DNA from: Lysinibacillus sphaericus
GTDB lineage: Bacteria > Bacillota > Bacilli > Bacillales_A > Planococcaceae
NCBI RefSeq assembly: GCF_006864135.1
Contig: NZ_SADV01000001.1
Span: forward strand, 186,001 to 250,000
DNA: 64,000 bases
Reading direction: 5' to 3'
In this document: piece after piece, positions 1-8,069 of the stretch
Position numbering within the stretch: position 1 is the first letter of the stretch
How the letters are laid out: every line of letters starts with the position of its first letter
Position numbers and translations under genes: made by a program
Notes under the pieces: generated by a model
Databases searched by the model: none
Seen by the model: only the letters and a program-made list of their open reading frames with translations
What the model was told of the DNA's origin: nothing

Positions 1-296
1 AATCGTGTTTCAATTCGATGATGGGCAGCAAGTAAAGTCCAAGGTACGCCGTATTTCTCTTCTGCTGCTACATAGATCGGAATATATTGCTCGGGAATTT
101 TCATATCGAAATTTTGTTGAATTTCTTCTAGTGCTTTTTCCCGTGCTAATTTTTCAAATATAGGTAATGTTTGTAGCTCCTTCCATGCCAAAAAAGCGAA
201 AACACAAACAGTTATCGCTATTGGTATTAATAAAGCTATCATGCCCAATTGAGCGGAAGGCGATAGCATTGGTTTTTTCTTCTTTTTTTTAGTCAT
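1..296 (-). CDS. Lytic transglycosylase-like membrane protein (N-terminal part, cut by window edge)
   Basis: The minus strand reads from ATG at 296 off the left edge, giving 98 residues. A lysine-rich N-terminus (MTKKKKKKPM) precedes one hydrophobic segment at about residues 19-38, suggesting a single-pass membrane anchor with the rest outside. The stretch EKYGVPWTLLAAHHRIETRF resembles the start of the lysozyme-like SLT transglycosylase fold, in which the Glu of the IET motif is catalytic. The likely role is cleavage of peptidoglycan glycan strands during growth or sporulation. A weak AGGTGTG element precedes the start. The C-terminal part, including the remaining SLT motifs, is outside the window, so the family call rests on this one motif. 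Confidence 0.6.
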   Translation of the reverse strand, partial: MTKKKKKKPMLSPSAQLGMIALLIPIAITVCVFAFLAWKELQTLPIFEKLAREKALEEIQQNFDMKIPEQYIPIYVAAEEKYGVPWTLLAAHHRIETR

Positions 297-464
297 ATGT
301 CACACCTAATCTTTTATTCTATTTCTATATTACCAAAATTTTTGATTATATAGCAGATTTTTCGGTATATAATTACCACTACTTTAATAGTTGAAAAGGG
401 AGGGGAAAATATAGTAAAATATAATTCGATTATTTTATATGGATAATAATAGGAGGAATTGATT

Positions 465-854
465 TTGTGGAAAGACTTTAAAGAATTTGCTATGAAGGGT
501 AATATTGTCGATCTAGCAGTAGCAGTTGTAATTGGTGGTGCTTTCGGTAAAATTGTTACCTCTTTAGTTGAAAATATCATTATGCCATTAGTCGGTGTCT
601 TAACTGGTGGTATTGATTTAACAAAAAGCTTTATGTATGGCTCAGGTGACGCTCAAGTAAAATTAGGCGTATTTTTACAGTCAATTCTTGACTTTTTAAT
701 AATCGCATTTGCAATTTTCATGGCATTACGAATTATGACTAAGCTAACTAGTAAAAAAGAAGAGGCTGTTGTGGAAGAACCAACACCAGAATTAGATACT
801 AAAGAAGAGCTTCTAAAAGAAATTCGAGATTTATTAAAAAAAGAACACGCTTAA
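465..854 (+). CDS. mscL: Large-conductance mechanosensitive channel MscL
   Basis: Pentameric membrane channel that opens under hypo-osmotic tension. The 129-residue product begins [13 protein letters not shown], followed by TM1 (about residues 14-40, with the typical [19 protein letters not shown]), a periplasm-type loop, TM2 (about 66-90) and a charged C-terminal helix ([14 protein letters not shown]). Length matches the family. I chose TTG at 465 because AGGAGG at 451-456 sits 8 nt upstream; an in-frame TTG at 459 would be only 2 nt from the ribosome site and adds residues homologues lack. It stands alone, followed by a strong terminator. Confidence 0.95.
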   Translation: MWKDFKEFAMKGNIVDLAVAVVIGGAFGKIVTSLVENIIMPLVGVLTGGIDLTKSFMYGSGDAQVKLGVFLQSILDFLIIAFAIFMALRIMTKLTSKKEEAVVEEPTPELDTKEELLKEIRDLLKKEHA

Positions 855-902
855 ATTGAAATCAATTATGCCTCGGCATTTCAGTGGGCTGCAAGAAGTT
901 GA

Positions 903-957
903 AAAGAATCTGTCTAATTACCTCGACTTATACCGAGGTAATAGGCAGATTCTTTTT
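903..957. terminator. Bidirectional intrinsic terminator between mscL and the SDR gene
   Basis: A long inverted repeat (AAGAATCTGTCTAATTACCT against its complement, with a short GACTTATAC-like loop) is followed by TTTTTT on the plus strand. It separates the convergent mscL and 961-1509 genes and probably serves both. Confidence 0.85.
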
Positions 958-960
958 TCT

Positions 961-1509
961 TTAAGGTCGTAAATTCCATGGTTCAAAAACGTCTACATGT
1001 TTTCCCGGTACTTCTTGTTCTATTGCATCGATAATTCCTTGGGCAATTTCACTATTTGTTAGCCATCTTGAAGAGTTGTTGTCTTCAATGATAAACCCAA
1101 GTTTCACCACTCTATAAGTTATATTAGAAGGGATATAATTTTTTGTATGTTCATTATTTACGTAAGAGCTACTCCCTTTAATATGGTATAAAATCACATT
1201 CTTCGTGTTAGGAATTGCTCTAAAAAGCGACTCCCTGACTCTTGTATCAGAGCCATGAATCCAAGCAATAACACCATCAAATGAACCATGTGTTTCTTGA
1301 GACCCCATTAACGCCGTTGTAAAGCTATTATAGTTCGTATAATCAACTATTAACGGTGATAATTTCGAAGAATAGTTAGCTTCATTTATCAAACTTTGCA
1401 TTTTCTTTTGTTGTCTCCCGATAACGGTTACATGATTTCCTTGCTGTATAAGCCATAAAGAAACATCCTTTAGCATTCCTGTTCCGCCTATTACTAACCA
1501 ATGTTTCAT
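961..1509 (-). CDS. Short-chain dehydrogenase-like NAD(P)-binding protein
   Basis: Small (182 residue) Rossmann-type protein. The N-terminus MKHWLVIGGTGMLKDVSLWL carries the Gly-rich dinucleotide-binding turn (GGTGML), and VTVIGR follows the second strand. No clear YxxxK SDR catalytic pair is visible, so enzymatic activity is uncertain and the substrate is unknown. GGGAGGAAG lies just before ATG 1509. It is divergent from metI with about 185 bp between the starts. Proteins of this size annotated as short-chain dehydrogenase are common in Bacillaceae; the assignment is by fold only. Confidence 0.65.
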   Translation of the reverse strand: MKHWLVIGGTGMLKDVSLWLIQQGNHVTVIGRQQKKMQSLINEANYSSKLSPLIVDYTNYNSFTTALMGSQETHGSFDGVIAWIHGSDTRVRESLFRAIPNTKNVILYHIKGSSSYVNNEHTKNYIPSNITYRVVKLGFIIEDNNSSRWLTNSEIAQGIIDAIEQEVPGKHVDVFEPWNLRP

Positions 1510-1588
1510 CGTTTCTTCCTCCCTCTCACATTTCCTACTATCCCTAGATGATTTAACATAAATAATATCACTAATTTTCTGAAATTAT

Positions 1589-1668
1589 CTTGTTCTTCTT
1601 TAGTATACATGTTAAATTGGTAACAATTATTGAGATTATGGGGAAAAGAAGTAATAGATTCCCCTTTT
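1589..1668 (+). promoter_or_regulatory. metI leader: candidate promoter and short hairpin, no S-box seen
   Basis: A possible sigma-A promoter lies about 90 bp before metI (TTGTTC, 16 bp, TTAAAT). Downstream a hairpin GGGGAA (1640-1645)/TTCCCC (1659-1664) is followed by TTTTATTA. The leader is far too short for the S-box (SAM-I) riboswitch that controls metIC in B. subtilis, and no S-box sequence is recognisable. Function of the hairpin is unproven. Confidence 0.35.
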
Positions 1669-1694
1669 ATTATGATGAAGAAAAGAGTGACGAC

Positions 1695-2828
1695 ATGACA
1701 AACAGCAGAAGTATTGAAACAAAACTTGTACAACTTGGGAATTTAAGTGATCCTAGAACTGGCGCTGTCAGCCCACCTATCCATTTATCGACAGCTTATA
1801 AACATACAGGTATCGGTGAATCCACTGGTTTTGATTATACACGTACAAAAAATCCAACTCGTGCTCTATTAGAAGCAGGAATTGCCGATTTAGAGGGCGG
1901 AGATGCGGGCTTTGCCTGTAGCTCTGGGATGGCAGCTATTCAATTAGTTCTATCCTTGTTTAAGCCTGGTGATGAATTAGTGGTGCCTGATGATTTATAT
2001 GGTGGTACATATCGACTTTTTAATTTCTTTGAAGACACATACAATATTAAGCCTGTCTACTCAAAATTTGAATCAGTTGAACAGGTAGAAGCATTAATCA
2101 ACGACAATACGCGTGCTCTATTTATAGAAACGCCAACAAATCCGCTTATGCAGGAATTTGATTTGCAAGTATATGCAGAATTAGCTCACAAGCATGGGGC
2201 TTGGTTAATTGTCGACAATACGTTTTACACACCATATTTCCAACGTCCAATCGAACTAGGTGCAGACATTGTCATTCATTCAGCTACTAAATATATTGGC
2301 GGACATAATGATGTGTTAGCTGGTTTAGTTGTCGCAAAAGGTAATGAATTAGCCGAACGTATTGGCTTTATTCATAATGGTAGCGGTATGGTTTTAGGTG
2401 CAATGGATTCCTGGTTACTTATTCGCGGATTAAAAACGATGCATCTTCGATTAAAGCAGCACGATGCGAACGCCAAAGCAATTGCCTCATATTTAGAGGA
2501 AGAAGAGCTTGTAACAGACGTGCTATACACAGGAAAAGGTGGCATGCTTTCATTCCGCTTGGCAAAGGCGGAGTGGATTGACCCATTCCTTCGAAACTTG
2601 AAGCTAATTACTTTTGCTGAAAGCCTTGGTGGTGTTGAAAGCTTTATTACATATCCAGCTACTCAAACACATGCGGATATGCCTTATGAGGAGCGTATCG
2701 AACGTGGTGTATGTGACCGATTACTACGATTTTCTGTTGGCGTTGAAGAGGCTGAAGATTTAATTGCAGATTTAAAACAAGTTTTCGGTACCCTTAGAAA
2801 AGAGGTTAAAAATGAAGCAGCATATTGA
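1695..2828 (+). CDS. metI: Cystathionine gamma-synthase / O-acetylhomoserine thiolyase
   Basis: PLP-dependent enzyme of the Cys/Met metabolism family that condenses activated homoserine with cysteine (or sulfide) in methionine synthesis. From ATG 1695 the product has 377 residues starting MTNSRSIETKLVQLGN. The PLP lysine is in IHSATKYIGGH; the Tyr/Arg of DYTRTKNPTR and DNTFYTPYFQRP are family hallmarks. The C-terminal ESLGGVESFITYPA motif is present. Earlier in-frame starts exist but add an unconserved leader overlapping the hairpin. The last 17 bp overlap metC, so the two are translationally coupled, exactly the metI-metC (yjcI-yjcJ) pair of B. subtilis. The B. subtilis S-box is not seen upstream. 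Confidence 0.9.
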   Translation: MTNSRSIETKLVQLGNLSDPRTGAVSPPIHLSTAYKHTGIGESTGFDYTRTKNPTRALLEAGIADLEGGDAGFACSSGMAAIQLVLSLFKPGDELVVPDDLYGGTYRLFNFFEDTYNIKPVYSKFESVEQVEALINDNTRALFIETPTNPLMQEFDLQVYAELAHKHGAWLIVDNTFYTPYFQRPIELGADIVIHSATKYIGGHNDVLAGLVVAKGNELAERIGFIHNGSGMVLGAMDSWLLIRGLKTMHLRLKQHDANAKAIASYLEEEELVTDVLYTGKGGMLSFRLAKAEWIDPFLRNLKLITFAESLGGVESFITYPATQTHADMPYEERIERGVCDRLLRFSVGVEEAEDLIADLKQVFGTLRKEVKNEAAY

Positions 2829-3978
2829 AACAAGTCTAATTCACGCAGGTGTCCGTGACGGCTATGAAAATAAAAAAGGTGCAGTCAATGTGCCTATGTA
2901 TGTATCATCTACTTTCCATCAGGAGAGTTTCTATGAATTCGGCGAATATGATTATGCACGTTCTGGCAACCCTACGCGGGATGCATTAGAAAAAGCAGTA
3001 GCTGAGCTAGAAGGCGGAGTACGTGCCCATGCATTTTCTTCTGGGATTGCTGCTGTATCTGCAGCATTAATGCTATTATCTCAGGGAGATCATATTGTCA
3101 TTACGGAGGATGTATATGGAGGGACATACCGCTTCGTCTCTAAAGTTTTACCACGCTTTGGTATTTCTCATACTTTCGTTGATTTCACAAATTTAGCAGC
3201 AGTAGAAGCAGCCATTACACCAGCTACAAAGCTACTCTATATGGAAACACCGTCAAATCCAACACTTGGCATCACTGATATTCGCGGAGTCGTAGCACTT
3301 GCCAAGCAGTATAATTGCTTAACATTTTTAGACAATACGTTTATGACACCTTTACACCAACGTCCACTTGAGCTAGGTGTCGATGTTGTTATTCATAGTG
3401 CGACAAAGTTTTTATCTGGGCACTCTGATATTATCGCGGGATTGACAGTAACAGCTGACGAAAAACTTGGTCAGGATCTGTACTTTATCCAAAATTCATT
3501 TGGCAATATATTAGGTGTACAGGACTGCTTTACTCTATTGCAAAATATTAAAACAACCGATGTACGTTTTAGTCGTTCTGCTGAATCGGCACAAAAGATT
3601 GCAGAGTTTTTAGCTACAAATCCCCTTGTCGAGCAAGTATACTATCCGGGACTTACATCACATCCTGGTTATGAGATTCATCATAGTCAATCCACGAGTG
3701 CAGGTGCAGTACTATCCTTCCGTTTACCAAGCTATGGAGCTGCAAAAGCGCTAGTAGAGGCGATGAAAATTCCAGTTTTCGCTGTCTCTCTTGGCGGTGT
3801 TGAATCGATTTTATCCTACCCTGCTAAAATGAGTCATGCTGCAATGGAGCCTGAGGAGCGTGCAAAACGTGGTATTACTGATGGACTTTTACGTTTCTCA
3901 GTAGGACTTGAGCATGTTGACGATCTAATCGCCGATTTCGCTCAAGCATTAGAGGTAGTTGTCGCAAAGGTTTTATAA
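2812..3978 (+). CDS. metC: Cystathionine beta-lyase
   Basis: Second step of transsulfuration: cleaves cystathionine to homocysteine, pyruvate and ammonia. The 388-residue product shares the fold of MetI (DYARSGNPTRDALE, PLP lysine in IHSATKFLSGHSD, SLGGVESILSYPA). It starts at ATG 2812 inside the end of metI, with GAGG a few bases upstream. Gene pair order and overlap match B. subtilis metIC. Paralogue discrimination between beta-lyase and gamma-synthase/lyase by sequence alone is imperfect, but the operon position supports MetC. A terminator follows within 10 bp of the stop. Confidence 0.88.
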   Translation: MKQHIETSLIHAGVRDGYENKKGAVNVPMYVSSTFHQESFYEFGEYDYARSGNPTRDALEKAVAELEGGVRAHAFSSGIAAVSAALMLLSQGDHIVITEDVYGGTYRFVSKVLPRFGISHTFVDFTNLAAVEAAITPATKLLYMETPSNPTLGITDIRGVVALAKQYNCLTFLDNTFMTPLHQRPLELGVDVVIHSATKFLSGHSDIIAGLTVTADEKLGQDLYFIQNSFGNILGVQDCFTLLQNIKTTDVRFSRSAESAQKIAEFLATNPLVEQVYYPGLTSHPGYEIHHSQSTSAGAVLSFRLPSYGAAKALVEAMKIPVFAVSLGGVESILSYPAKMSHAAMEPEERAKRGITDGLLRFSVGLEHVDDLIADFAQALEVVVAKVL

Positions 3979-3987
3979 CCACAAAAC

Positions 3988-4023
3988 AACCGCGTTTTCG
4001 ATTTACGGAAACGCGGTTTTATT
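3988..4023 (+). terminator. metIC terminator
   Basis: AACCGCGTTTT (3988-3998) pairs with AAACGCGGTT and is followed by TTTTATT. Compact Rho-independent terminator just after metC. Confidence 0.9.
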
Positions 4024-4059
4024 CATTAAATGTTCCTTCTAAATGTTTATGTTTAACAA

Positions 4060-4488
4060 TCAGTTGTTCACACGAGCCAACACTCTATATAAATAATCTC
4101 CATGTCCCTTAGCCAAAATTACTTCTTGTTCATCTGTTATCCAATAAAATGAAAATTCTAAACCTACCTCATTTACACCTGTCGGACAATGCTTCCAGGA
4201 ATCTCGTTGTTCATTTGTCGTTAAATGATAAAAATAGCGTTTTTGTAATAGCCCTGAATGATGATTAAAATAATCCTGGGCAATTAACCCCTTTACTTCT
4301 AAAAAGGATAAACCTGTCTCCTCAAACATCTCTCGTGTTACTGCCTCTAACGGCGTTTCCCATTCCTCTACCGTGCCTTTAGGAATTTGAATTCCTGCTC
4401 CTTCTGTATTTTGCTCAAATACTAGCACTTGTAACTGACCCTCATGCTCTCTCGTAATATAGCCAAATGCCTTTTCAACAACTTGCAT
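4060..4488 (-). CDS. Nudix hydrolase
   Basis: 142-residue Nudix-fold pyrophosphohydrolase. The Nudix box G-x5-E-x7-REUxEExGU is complete at about residues 38-60 (GTVEEWE... AVTREMFEETGL), so divalent-metal catalysis is expected. Substrate cannot be told from sequence. Single gene, convergent with metC. The start ATG 4488 has AGGAGATGACTTC-type spacing (GGAGATG). Nothing in the neighbourhood points to a pathway. Confidence 0.85.
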   Translation of the reverse strand: MQVVEKAFGYITREHEGQLQVLVFEQNTEGAGIQIPKGTVEEWETPLEAVTREMFEETGLSFLEVKGLIAQDYFNHHSGLLQKRYFYHLTTNEQRDSWKHCPTGVNEVGLEFSFYWITDEQEVILAKGHGDYLYRVLARVNN

Positions 4489-4557
4489 GAAGTCATCTCC
4501 TTTCGCGTCATTTAATGTTACAATAAATAGAAAAATTGGAATTGCAGGTGAAAAGTA

Positions 4558-5043
4558 TTGATATCAATTATACGGCATATGCAAAAGAATGACATCATTT
4601 CTGTACAAGAAATTGCCAAAAAGAGTTGGCATCAAACATACAAGGGAATTATCCCAATTGAGATTCAAAATCGTTTTTTACAAGCTGCTTATAGTAGTGA
4701 TCGATTACTAAGTCGTTTAGAAAAACGTCTATTTTTAGTTGCTATACTTGAAGAATCACTAGTAGGCTTTGCAAATTTTTCAAATGTTGTAGAGGGTGAA
4801 GCAACACTTTACTCCATCTATTTACTTCCAGAAATTCAGGGCAAAGGAATTGGTACAGCCCTATTACAGGAAGGGATCAAAATGCTTCCAGATTTAACAT
4901 CACTTTTAGTTTGTGTAGAAAAGGAAAACACAAAGGGCATGAACTTTTATCAAGCGAAGGGCTTCAAGAAATTGGAGGAGTTTGATGAGCTATTTGATGG
5001 TCATTTATTAAAAACAGTTAAACTAGGGTTAAATATAACTTAG
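4558..5043 (+). CDS. GNAT family N-acetyltransferase
   Basis: 161-residue acetyl-CoA-dependent acyltransferase. Motif A is in YLLPEIQGKGIGTALLQEG (Q/R-x-x-G-x-G/A pattern QGKGIG), followed by VCVEKENTKGMNFYQAKGFK, the typical motif B region. The start is TTG 4558 with AGGTG at 4546-4550 (7 nt spacing); no ATG fits better. Divergent from the Nudix gene with under 70 bp between starts. Substrate unknown. Confidence 0.85.
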   Translation: MISIIRHMQKNDIISVQEIAKKSWHQTYKGIIPIEIQNRFLQAAYSSDRLLSRLEKRLFLVAILEESLVGFANFSNVVEGEATLYSIYLLPEIQGKGIGTALLQEGIKMLPDLTSLLVCVEKENTKGMNFYQAKGFKKLEEFDELFDGHLLKTVKLGLNIT

Positions 5044-5068
5044 TGTAACGGAGCTTTAACTTACCCCG

Positions 5069-5428
5069 TTACACATTTTTTATGTCATCTTTTGCTAGAT
5101 TGATTTGCTCTGATTGGATGACAAGTGCTGTTAACCCTGAATTACTGCCAGATTCATGTGCTTCGCCTGTTTGCCAAAGAACACCTTCTCCAGTTTTTAT
5201 AAATACTTTCTCTTGATCCTCACCACAAACCCATCCTTCACCTTGAATTACAATAAATAACTGCGGTACAGGCGCCTTATGCATCCCAACGACACCACCA
5301 GGCTCTATATACATGAAGCCAATATTTGTAGGCTCCTCTGTTTTCATGATTTTCCTATAAAAAGCATCTATCGATTGAGAATTAGTAATTTGGTTAGCCA
5401 ATTTTTGTGTGAAATTATATTTTTTCAT
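5069..5428 (-). CDS. Cupin-domain protein
   Basis: 119-residue single-domain cupin. PGGVVGMHKAPVPQLFIVIQ and GEGWVCG with GEGVLWQTGEAHES form the two cupin motifs; only part of the usual His set (HKAP, EAHE) is present, so metal binding is uncertain. I chose ATG 5428 (AAGGG 10 nt upstream) rather than TTG 5446, which overlaps the upstream GNAT gene. It is the second gene of a two-gene unit with the acetyltransferase at 5443-5967. Role unknown. Confidence 0.75.
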   Translation of the reverse strand: MKKYNFTQKLANQITNSQSIDAFYRKIMKTEEPTNIGFMYIEPGGVVGMHKAPVPQLFIVIQGEGWVCGEDQEKVFIKTGEGVLWQTGEAHESGSNSGLTALVIQSEQINLAKDDIKNV

Positions 5429-5442
5429 GTAAGGATTTCCCT

Positions 5443-5967
5443 TCAAATTTTTACTACTATCTTGTACATTAAAATATCATCTATATATTCATTGTCTTGT
5501 AGCTTAATTTCATTTATTTTTCTTCCTTCTTCAACAAATCCCATCTTTTTATAGAGCGCAATAGCCCTTTCGTTCGTTGAAAATACACCAAGACTAATTT
5601 TTTCGATATAAGGGTTGTGCTCTGCCCATTCTAGTAGCTTTTCGATTAAGCGTTTGCCAATCCCTAGACCACGATATTTATTAAGTACCATCATACCAAA
5701 TGTACCTGTATGTGCTAATCGTTTTCTTTGCGGCGATTGAAATACAAGCCACCCAACTATTTTCCCTTGATATTGTGCGATAAAAATTGTTTCTCGTTCA
5801 TTTGTTATTTTCGCTTGTATCCATTCTCTTTGCTCATCAACCGTTCGCTGAAATTCATCTATTGTCGTGATTAAGTAAGTTTCTTCTGCTAAAACTTCTT
5901 TCTGAATTTCCAACAAGGCTTCAGCATCTTCTTGAGAAGCAACCCTAATTTTGATATTTTCTGTCAT
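5443..5967 (-). CDS. GNAT family N-acetyltransferase
   Basis: 174-residue acetyltransferase. The acetyl-CoA loop is in VLNKYRGLGIGKRLIEKLLEWAE (RGLGIG), followed by SLGVFSTNERAIALYKKMGF. The N-terminus IKIRVASQEDAEALLEIQ is typical of the RimI/PAT-like class; substrate unknown. GGAGAG lies upstream of ATG 5967. Cotranscribed with the cupin gene, whose start is within about 15 bp of this stop. Confidence 0.85.
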   Translation of the reverse strand: MTENIKIRVASQEDAEALLEIQKEVLAEETYLITTIDEFQRTVDEQREWIQAKITNERETIFIAQYQGKIVGWLVFQSPQRKRLAHTGTFGMMVLNKYRGLGIGKRLIEKLLEWAEHNPYIEKISLGVFSTNERAIALYKKMGFVEEGRKINEIKLQDNEYIDDILMYKIVVKI

Positions 5968-6014
5968 TAATCCACTCTCCTTTTATACTTACGATGTCTT
6001 CTTAGGTGATTCTT

Positions 6015-6275
6015 TTAATATTTTGTTGAGTATGTAGCATCAAGTACTTGCTGACTCGCTCCGTTTAAACTATTGACAAGCTTTTCATTTGTTTGAATAT
6101 ACAGAATAATTATAACAAGAACATTAAGTTCAATCTCTTCGTCAAATCGGCCTGCTGTTCCACACGAATAGTCTGTTGTTCCTCACTTTTAACAAAAATT
6201 AATTTCCTTCATCCTTGAAAATCAAAGCAATTTTTTGAGCAATCTCTTCTGGAATATATCTTGCAGTTGAATTTG
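6015..6275 (-). pseudogene. Degenerate coding remnants, unrecognised
   Basis: This stretch has no start-to-stop gene, but the minus strand reads as protein in two pieces. One ends at 6015 (about 55 codons, including QTNEKLVNSLNGASQQVLDA) and one ends at 6199 (including YIPEEIAQKIALIFKDEGN). Neither has a start codon or ribosome site. They look like C-terminal ends of genes lost by deletion. The family is not recognised. From 6276 to 6480 I see nothing further. Confidence 0.4.
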
Positions 6276-6483
6276 GTTATCAAATAACTTACATGATTAC
6301 GCACCAATTGTTACAGCATCCTGTTCTTTTTACTGTTTGAGAATTTACACCCTTAGTTTAGATTGGAGAAAATTAACCGTATTAGTATAGGACGTTATCT
6401 TCATAATAGAAATGACTCCCTCTTTATTTGTGTTAAAGACTATATATAAATAATAGTTGGATAAATTTACAATTTCAAGAAAA

Positions 6484-6512
6484 TAAAAAACCCAGAATAT
6501 TTTCTGGGCTTG
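6484..6512 (-). terminator. Terminator of the 50-residue gene
   Basis: On the minus strand AAGCCCAGAAAATATTCTGGG is followed by TTTTTTATTTT. It lies directly after the small ORF at 6536-6688; a similar hairpin follows the broken copy of that gene at 15.5 kb. Confidence 0.75.
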
Positions 6513-6535
6513 ATGACACTTACTTTTCTAGCTGA

Positions 6536-6688
6536 TTAAAACTGACGGGCTTTTGCTTCACTTCTCAAGATACGGTTATGGAGGGTAATCTCCGTTTCAC
6601 CATTTACTTGAGATTTTGAGCGTTTAATCCTTGACCAGTTGCGGTGGATTTTCTGAGATTTTGGGTCTAATTGTTCGAACCTACTCAT
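6536..6688 (-). CDS. Small basic protein of unknown function (50 residues)
   Basis: ATG 6688 has an excellent ribosome site (GAGGAGGATGGCAA) and the frame is open for 50 codons to a stop just before a terminator, so I regard it as real. The product starts MSRFEQLDPKSQKIHRNW, is rich in Arg/Lys (RIKRSKSQ) and ends EAKARQF, with no cysteine, signal or membrane segment. I do not recognise the family. A diverged, frame-broken copy with the same start, ribosome site and terminator lies at 15520-15675, showing the gene plus flanks was duplicated. A nucleic-acid-binding role is only suggested by charge. Confidence 0.6.
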   Translation of the reverse strand: MSRFEQLDPKSQKIHRNWSRIKRSKSQVNGETEITLHNRILRSEAKARQF

Positions 6689-6778
6689 TTGCCATCCTCC
6701 TCATCAATATAGACTTTATAAGTGAAACCTTTTTTAGTATGACCTTACAATTAATAATTATTCAATTTCCCATCTCCA

Positions 6779-7063
6779 TTATCCCCAAACTTCTTGCAAT
6801 GTACTTCTAAATAACGCATCTAATTTTTGTGTAGGATCATCGACTTTAACATGAAGATTTTTACAGTATGTCTCAATATGCAGTATTTCTTTATCTAAAT
6901 ATTCATTGATACTGTCAATTCGCGGCTCCATATTTAGTTCATCACCTGCCATTTTTCTCTGTAAAAGTTGCTGAATTTCCGTTTTTAAAGGGCCCTCAGA
7001 AATTATTTTATTTAACAATTCCTGGAAATCAATTGGTGGAACCATATTTTTTGGTTCGATCCA
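6779..7063 (-). pseudogene. Truncated C-terminal fragment of an unrecognised protein
   Basis: The minus-strand frame is open from a stop at about 7064, passing IEPKNMVPPIDFQELL and ending TLQEVWG. The only ATG (7045) has no ribosome site and the protein-like sequence begins before it, so the 5' part appears lost. It is acidic and helical, with no recognised motif. On the other strand the end of an unrelated reading frame occupies the adjoining DNA (7059-7154), placing a deletion or recombination junction near 7060. Confidence 0.45.
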
Positions 7064-7154
7064 TTTTCATGCTAAGATTGGTCTTAGAGGTATTCAAAGT
7101 ATTAGTCCACAATTCGATGATAAGAAAGAGTTAATTAAGAAATGGGGAAATTAA
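7059..7154 (+). pseudogene. C-terminal remnant of a lost plus-strand gene
   Basis: The plus strand reads IHFHAKIGLRGIQSISPQFD and then DDKKELIKKWGN, stopping 12 bp before ATG 7167. Charged composition and operon-like spacing to the next gene suggest the true 3' end of a coding sequence whose 5' part is missing. The family is not identified. Confidence 0.4.
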
Positions 7155-7166
7155 GGAGGTTTTAGT

Positions 7167-7769
7167 ATGTTGAACACTTCTTCAAAACGCGTCATCACAC
7201 TAACAGTTGTTACACTCATAATCTTATTATCTTTGTTTTTAATAATGGGGAAGAAAAAAATAACGCCAGTGGTTCAAGTAGACGCAAACGAAATTACTTT
7301 TGAAACTCCTGATGAACTGGATGCTGCTGCAGATCTCATTATTATCGCATCTCCATCTGATGAGTTTATGGACCGTGAACACAAGGTATCCTACTTTGAT
7401 GACGGTACGATTCAAGACTATTATACTTTAACAGAAGTCCAAATTGATAAAGTTATTAAAGCATCTAGCGACTTTAATCTTGCAAACAATAATACTATCA
7501 GTATTATTGAACCCGTTGGAATTGTAGACCGAAGTGTAGGTAAGAGAAAGTTAGTAACCAATCATTATGAGGAACTCAAGGAAAAAAGTTCTTACATTTT
7601 GTTTTTAAAACAAAACTCAATGGGACAGTACGCAATAATTAATAACAATTTAGGGAAATTTAGCCTGGATAATACGGATTCTTTATATAATGGAGATAAG
7701 AAATCATCAGAAGCTGAGAAATTTAAAAATGAAGTTTTCCAAAAATATTCTATCGACGAAACAAATTAA
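7167..7769 (+). CDS. Membrane-anchored extracytoplasmic protein of unknown function
   Basis: 200 residues, preceded by a near-ideal AAGGAGGTTTTAGT ribosome site. A single hydrophobic helix at about residues 10-28 (VITLTVVTLIILLSLFLIMG) without a lipobox Cys suggests an uncleaved N-terminal anchor. The body contains DELDAAADLIIIASPSDEF and long beta-rich stretches (YFDDGTIQDYYTLTEVQIDKVI), like small secreted Bacillaceae proteins. The family is not named with confidence. It follows a truncated coding remnant with operon-like spacing, so its native promoter may have been lost. Confidence 0.6.
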   Translation: MLNTSSKRVITLTVVTLIILLSLFLIMGKKKITPVVQVDANEITFETPDELDAAADLIIIASPSDEFMDREHKVSYFDDGTIQDYYTLTEVQIDKVIKASSDFNLANNNTISIIEPVGIVDRSVGKRKLVTNHYEELKEKSSYILFLKQNSMGQYAIINNNLGKFSLDNTDSLYNGDKKSSEAEKFKNEVFQKYSIDETN

Positions 7770-7818
7770 AAGTACACTTTCTTTGAGAACCGTAAAAAGC
7801 ACTTGATTCCATAAATTT

Positions 7819-7959
7819 ATGGATAAATATCCTAATGATGAAAAAGCCCAGGCTCAAATTGAGAATCTGTGCTTTAACATTAGTCTAGAATTCACTCAGC
7901 ATACGGTTGTATGCCGAGACGTTTATTTCGAGGATAACATTATTAGCAACCGCCTGTGA
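7819..7959 (+). other. Possible 46-codon ORF or remnant
   Basis: ATG 7819 opens a frame reading MDKYPNDEKAQAQIENLC and ending DNIISNRL. The residues look protein-like, but there is no ribosome site. It could be a decayed tail. The rest of 7960-8069 shows nothing I can support. Confidence 0.2.
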
Positions 7960-8069
7960 AAAAGACACTGATGCAGGTCAGTTAACCTTTATCACATGAA
8001 TGCGATTATTTTAAGCTAACACCCTTTATTGAACTCCTTTTCGATTCCGTGACATCCCGCTTAAAGAAG

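Noticed and set aside
459-464. TTG 459 as mscL start
   Set aside because: Only 2 nt from AGGAGG; TTG 465 has ideal spacing and the family N-terminus.
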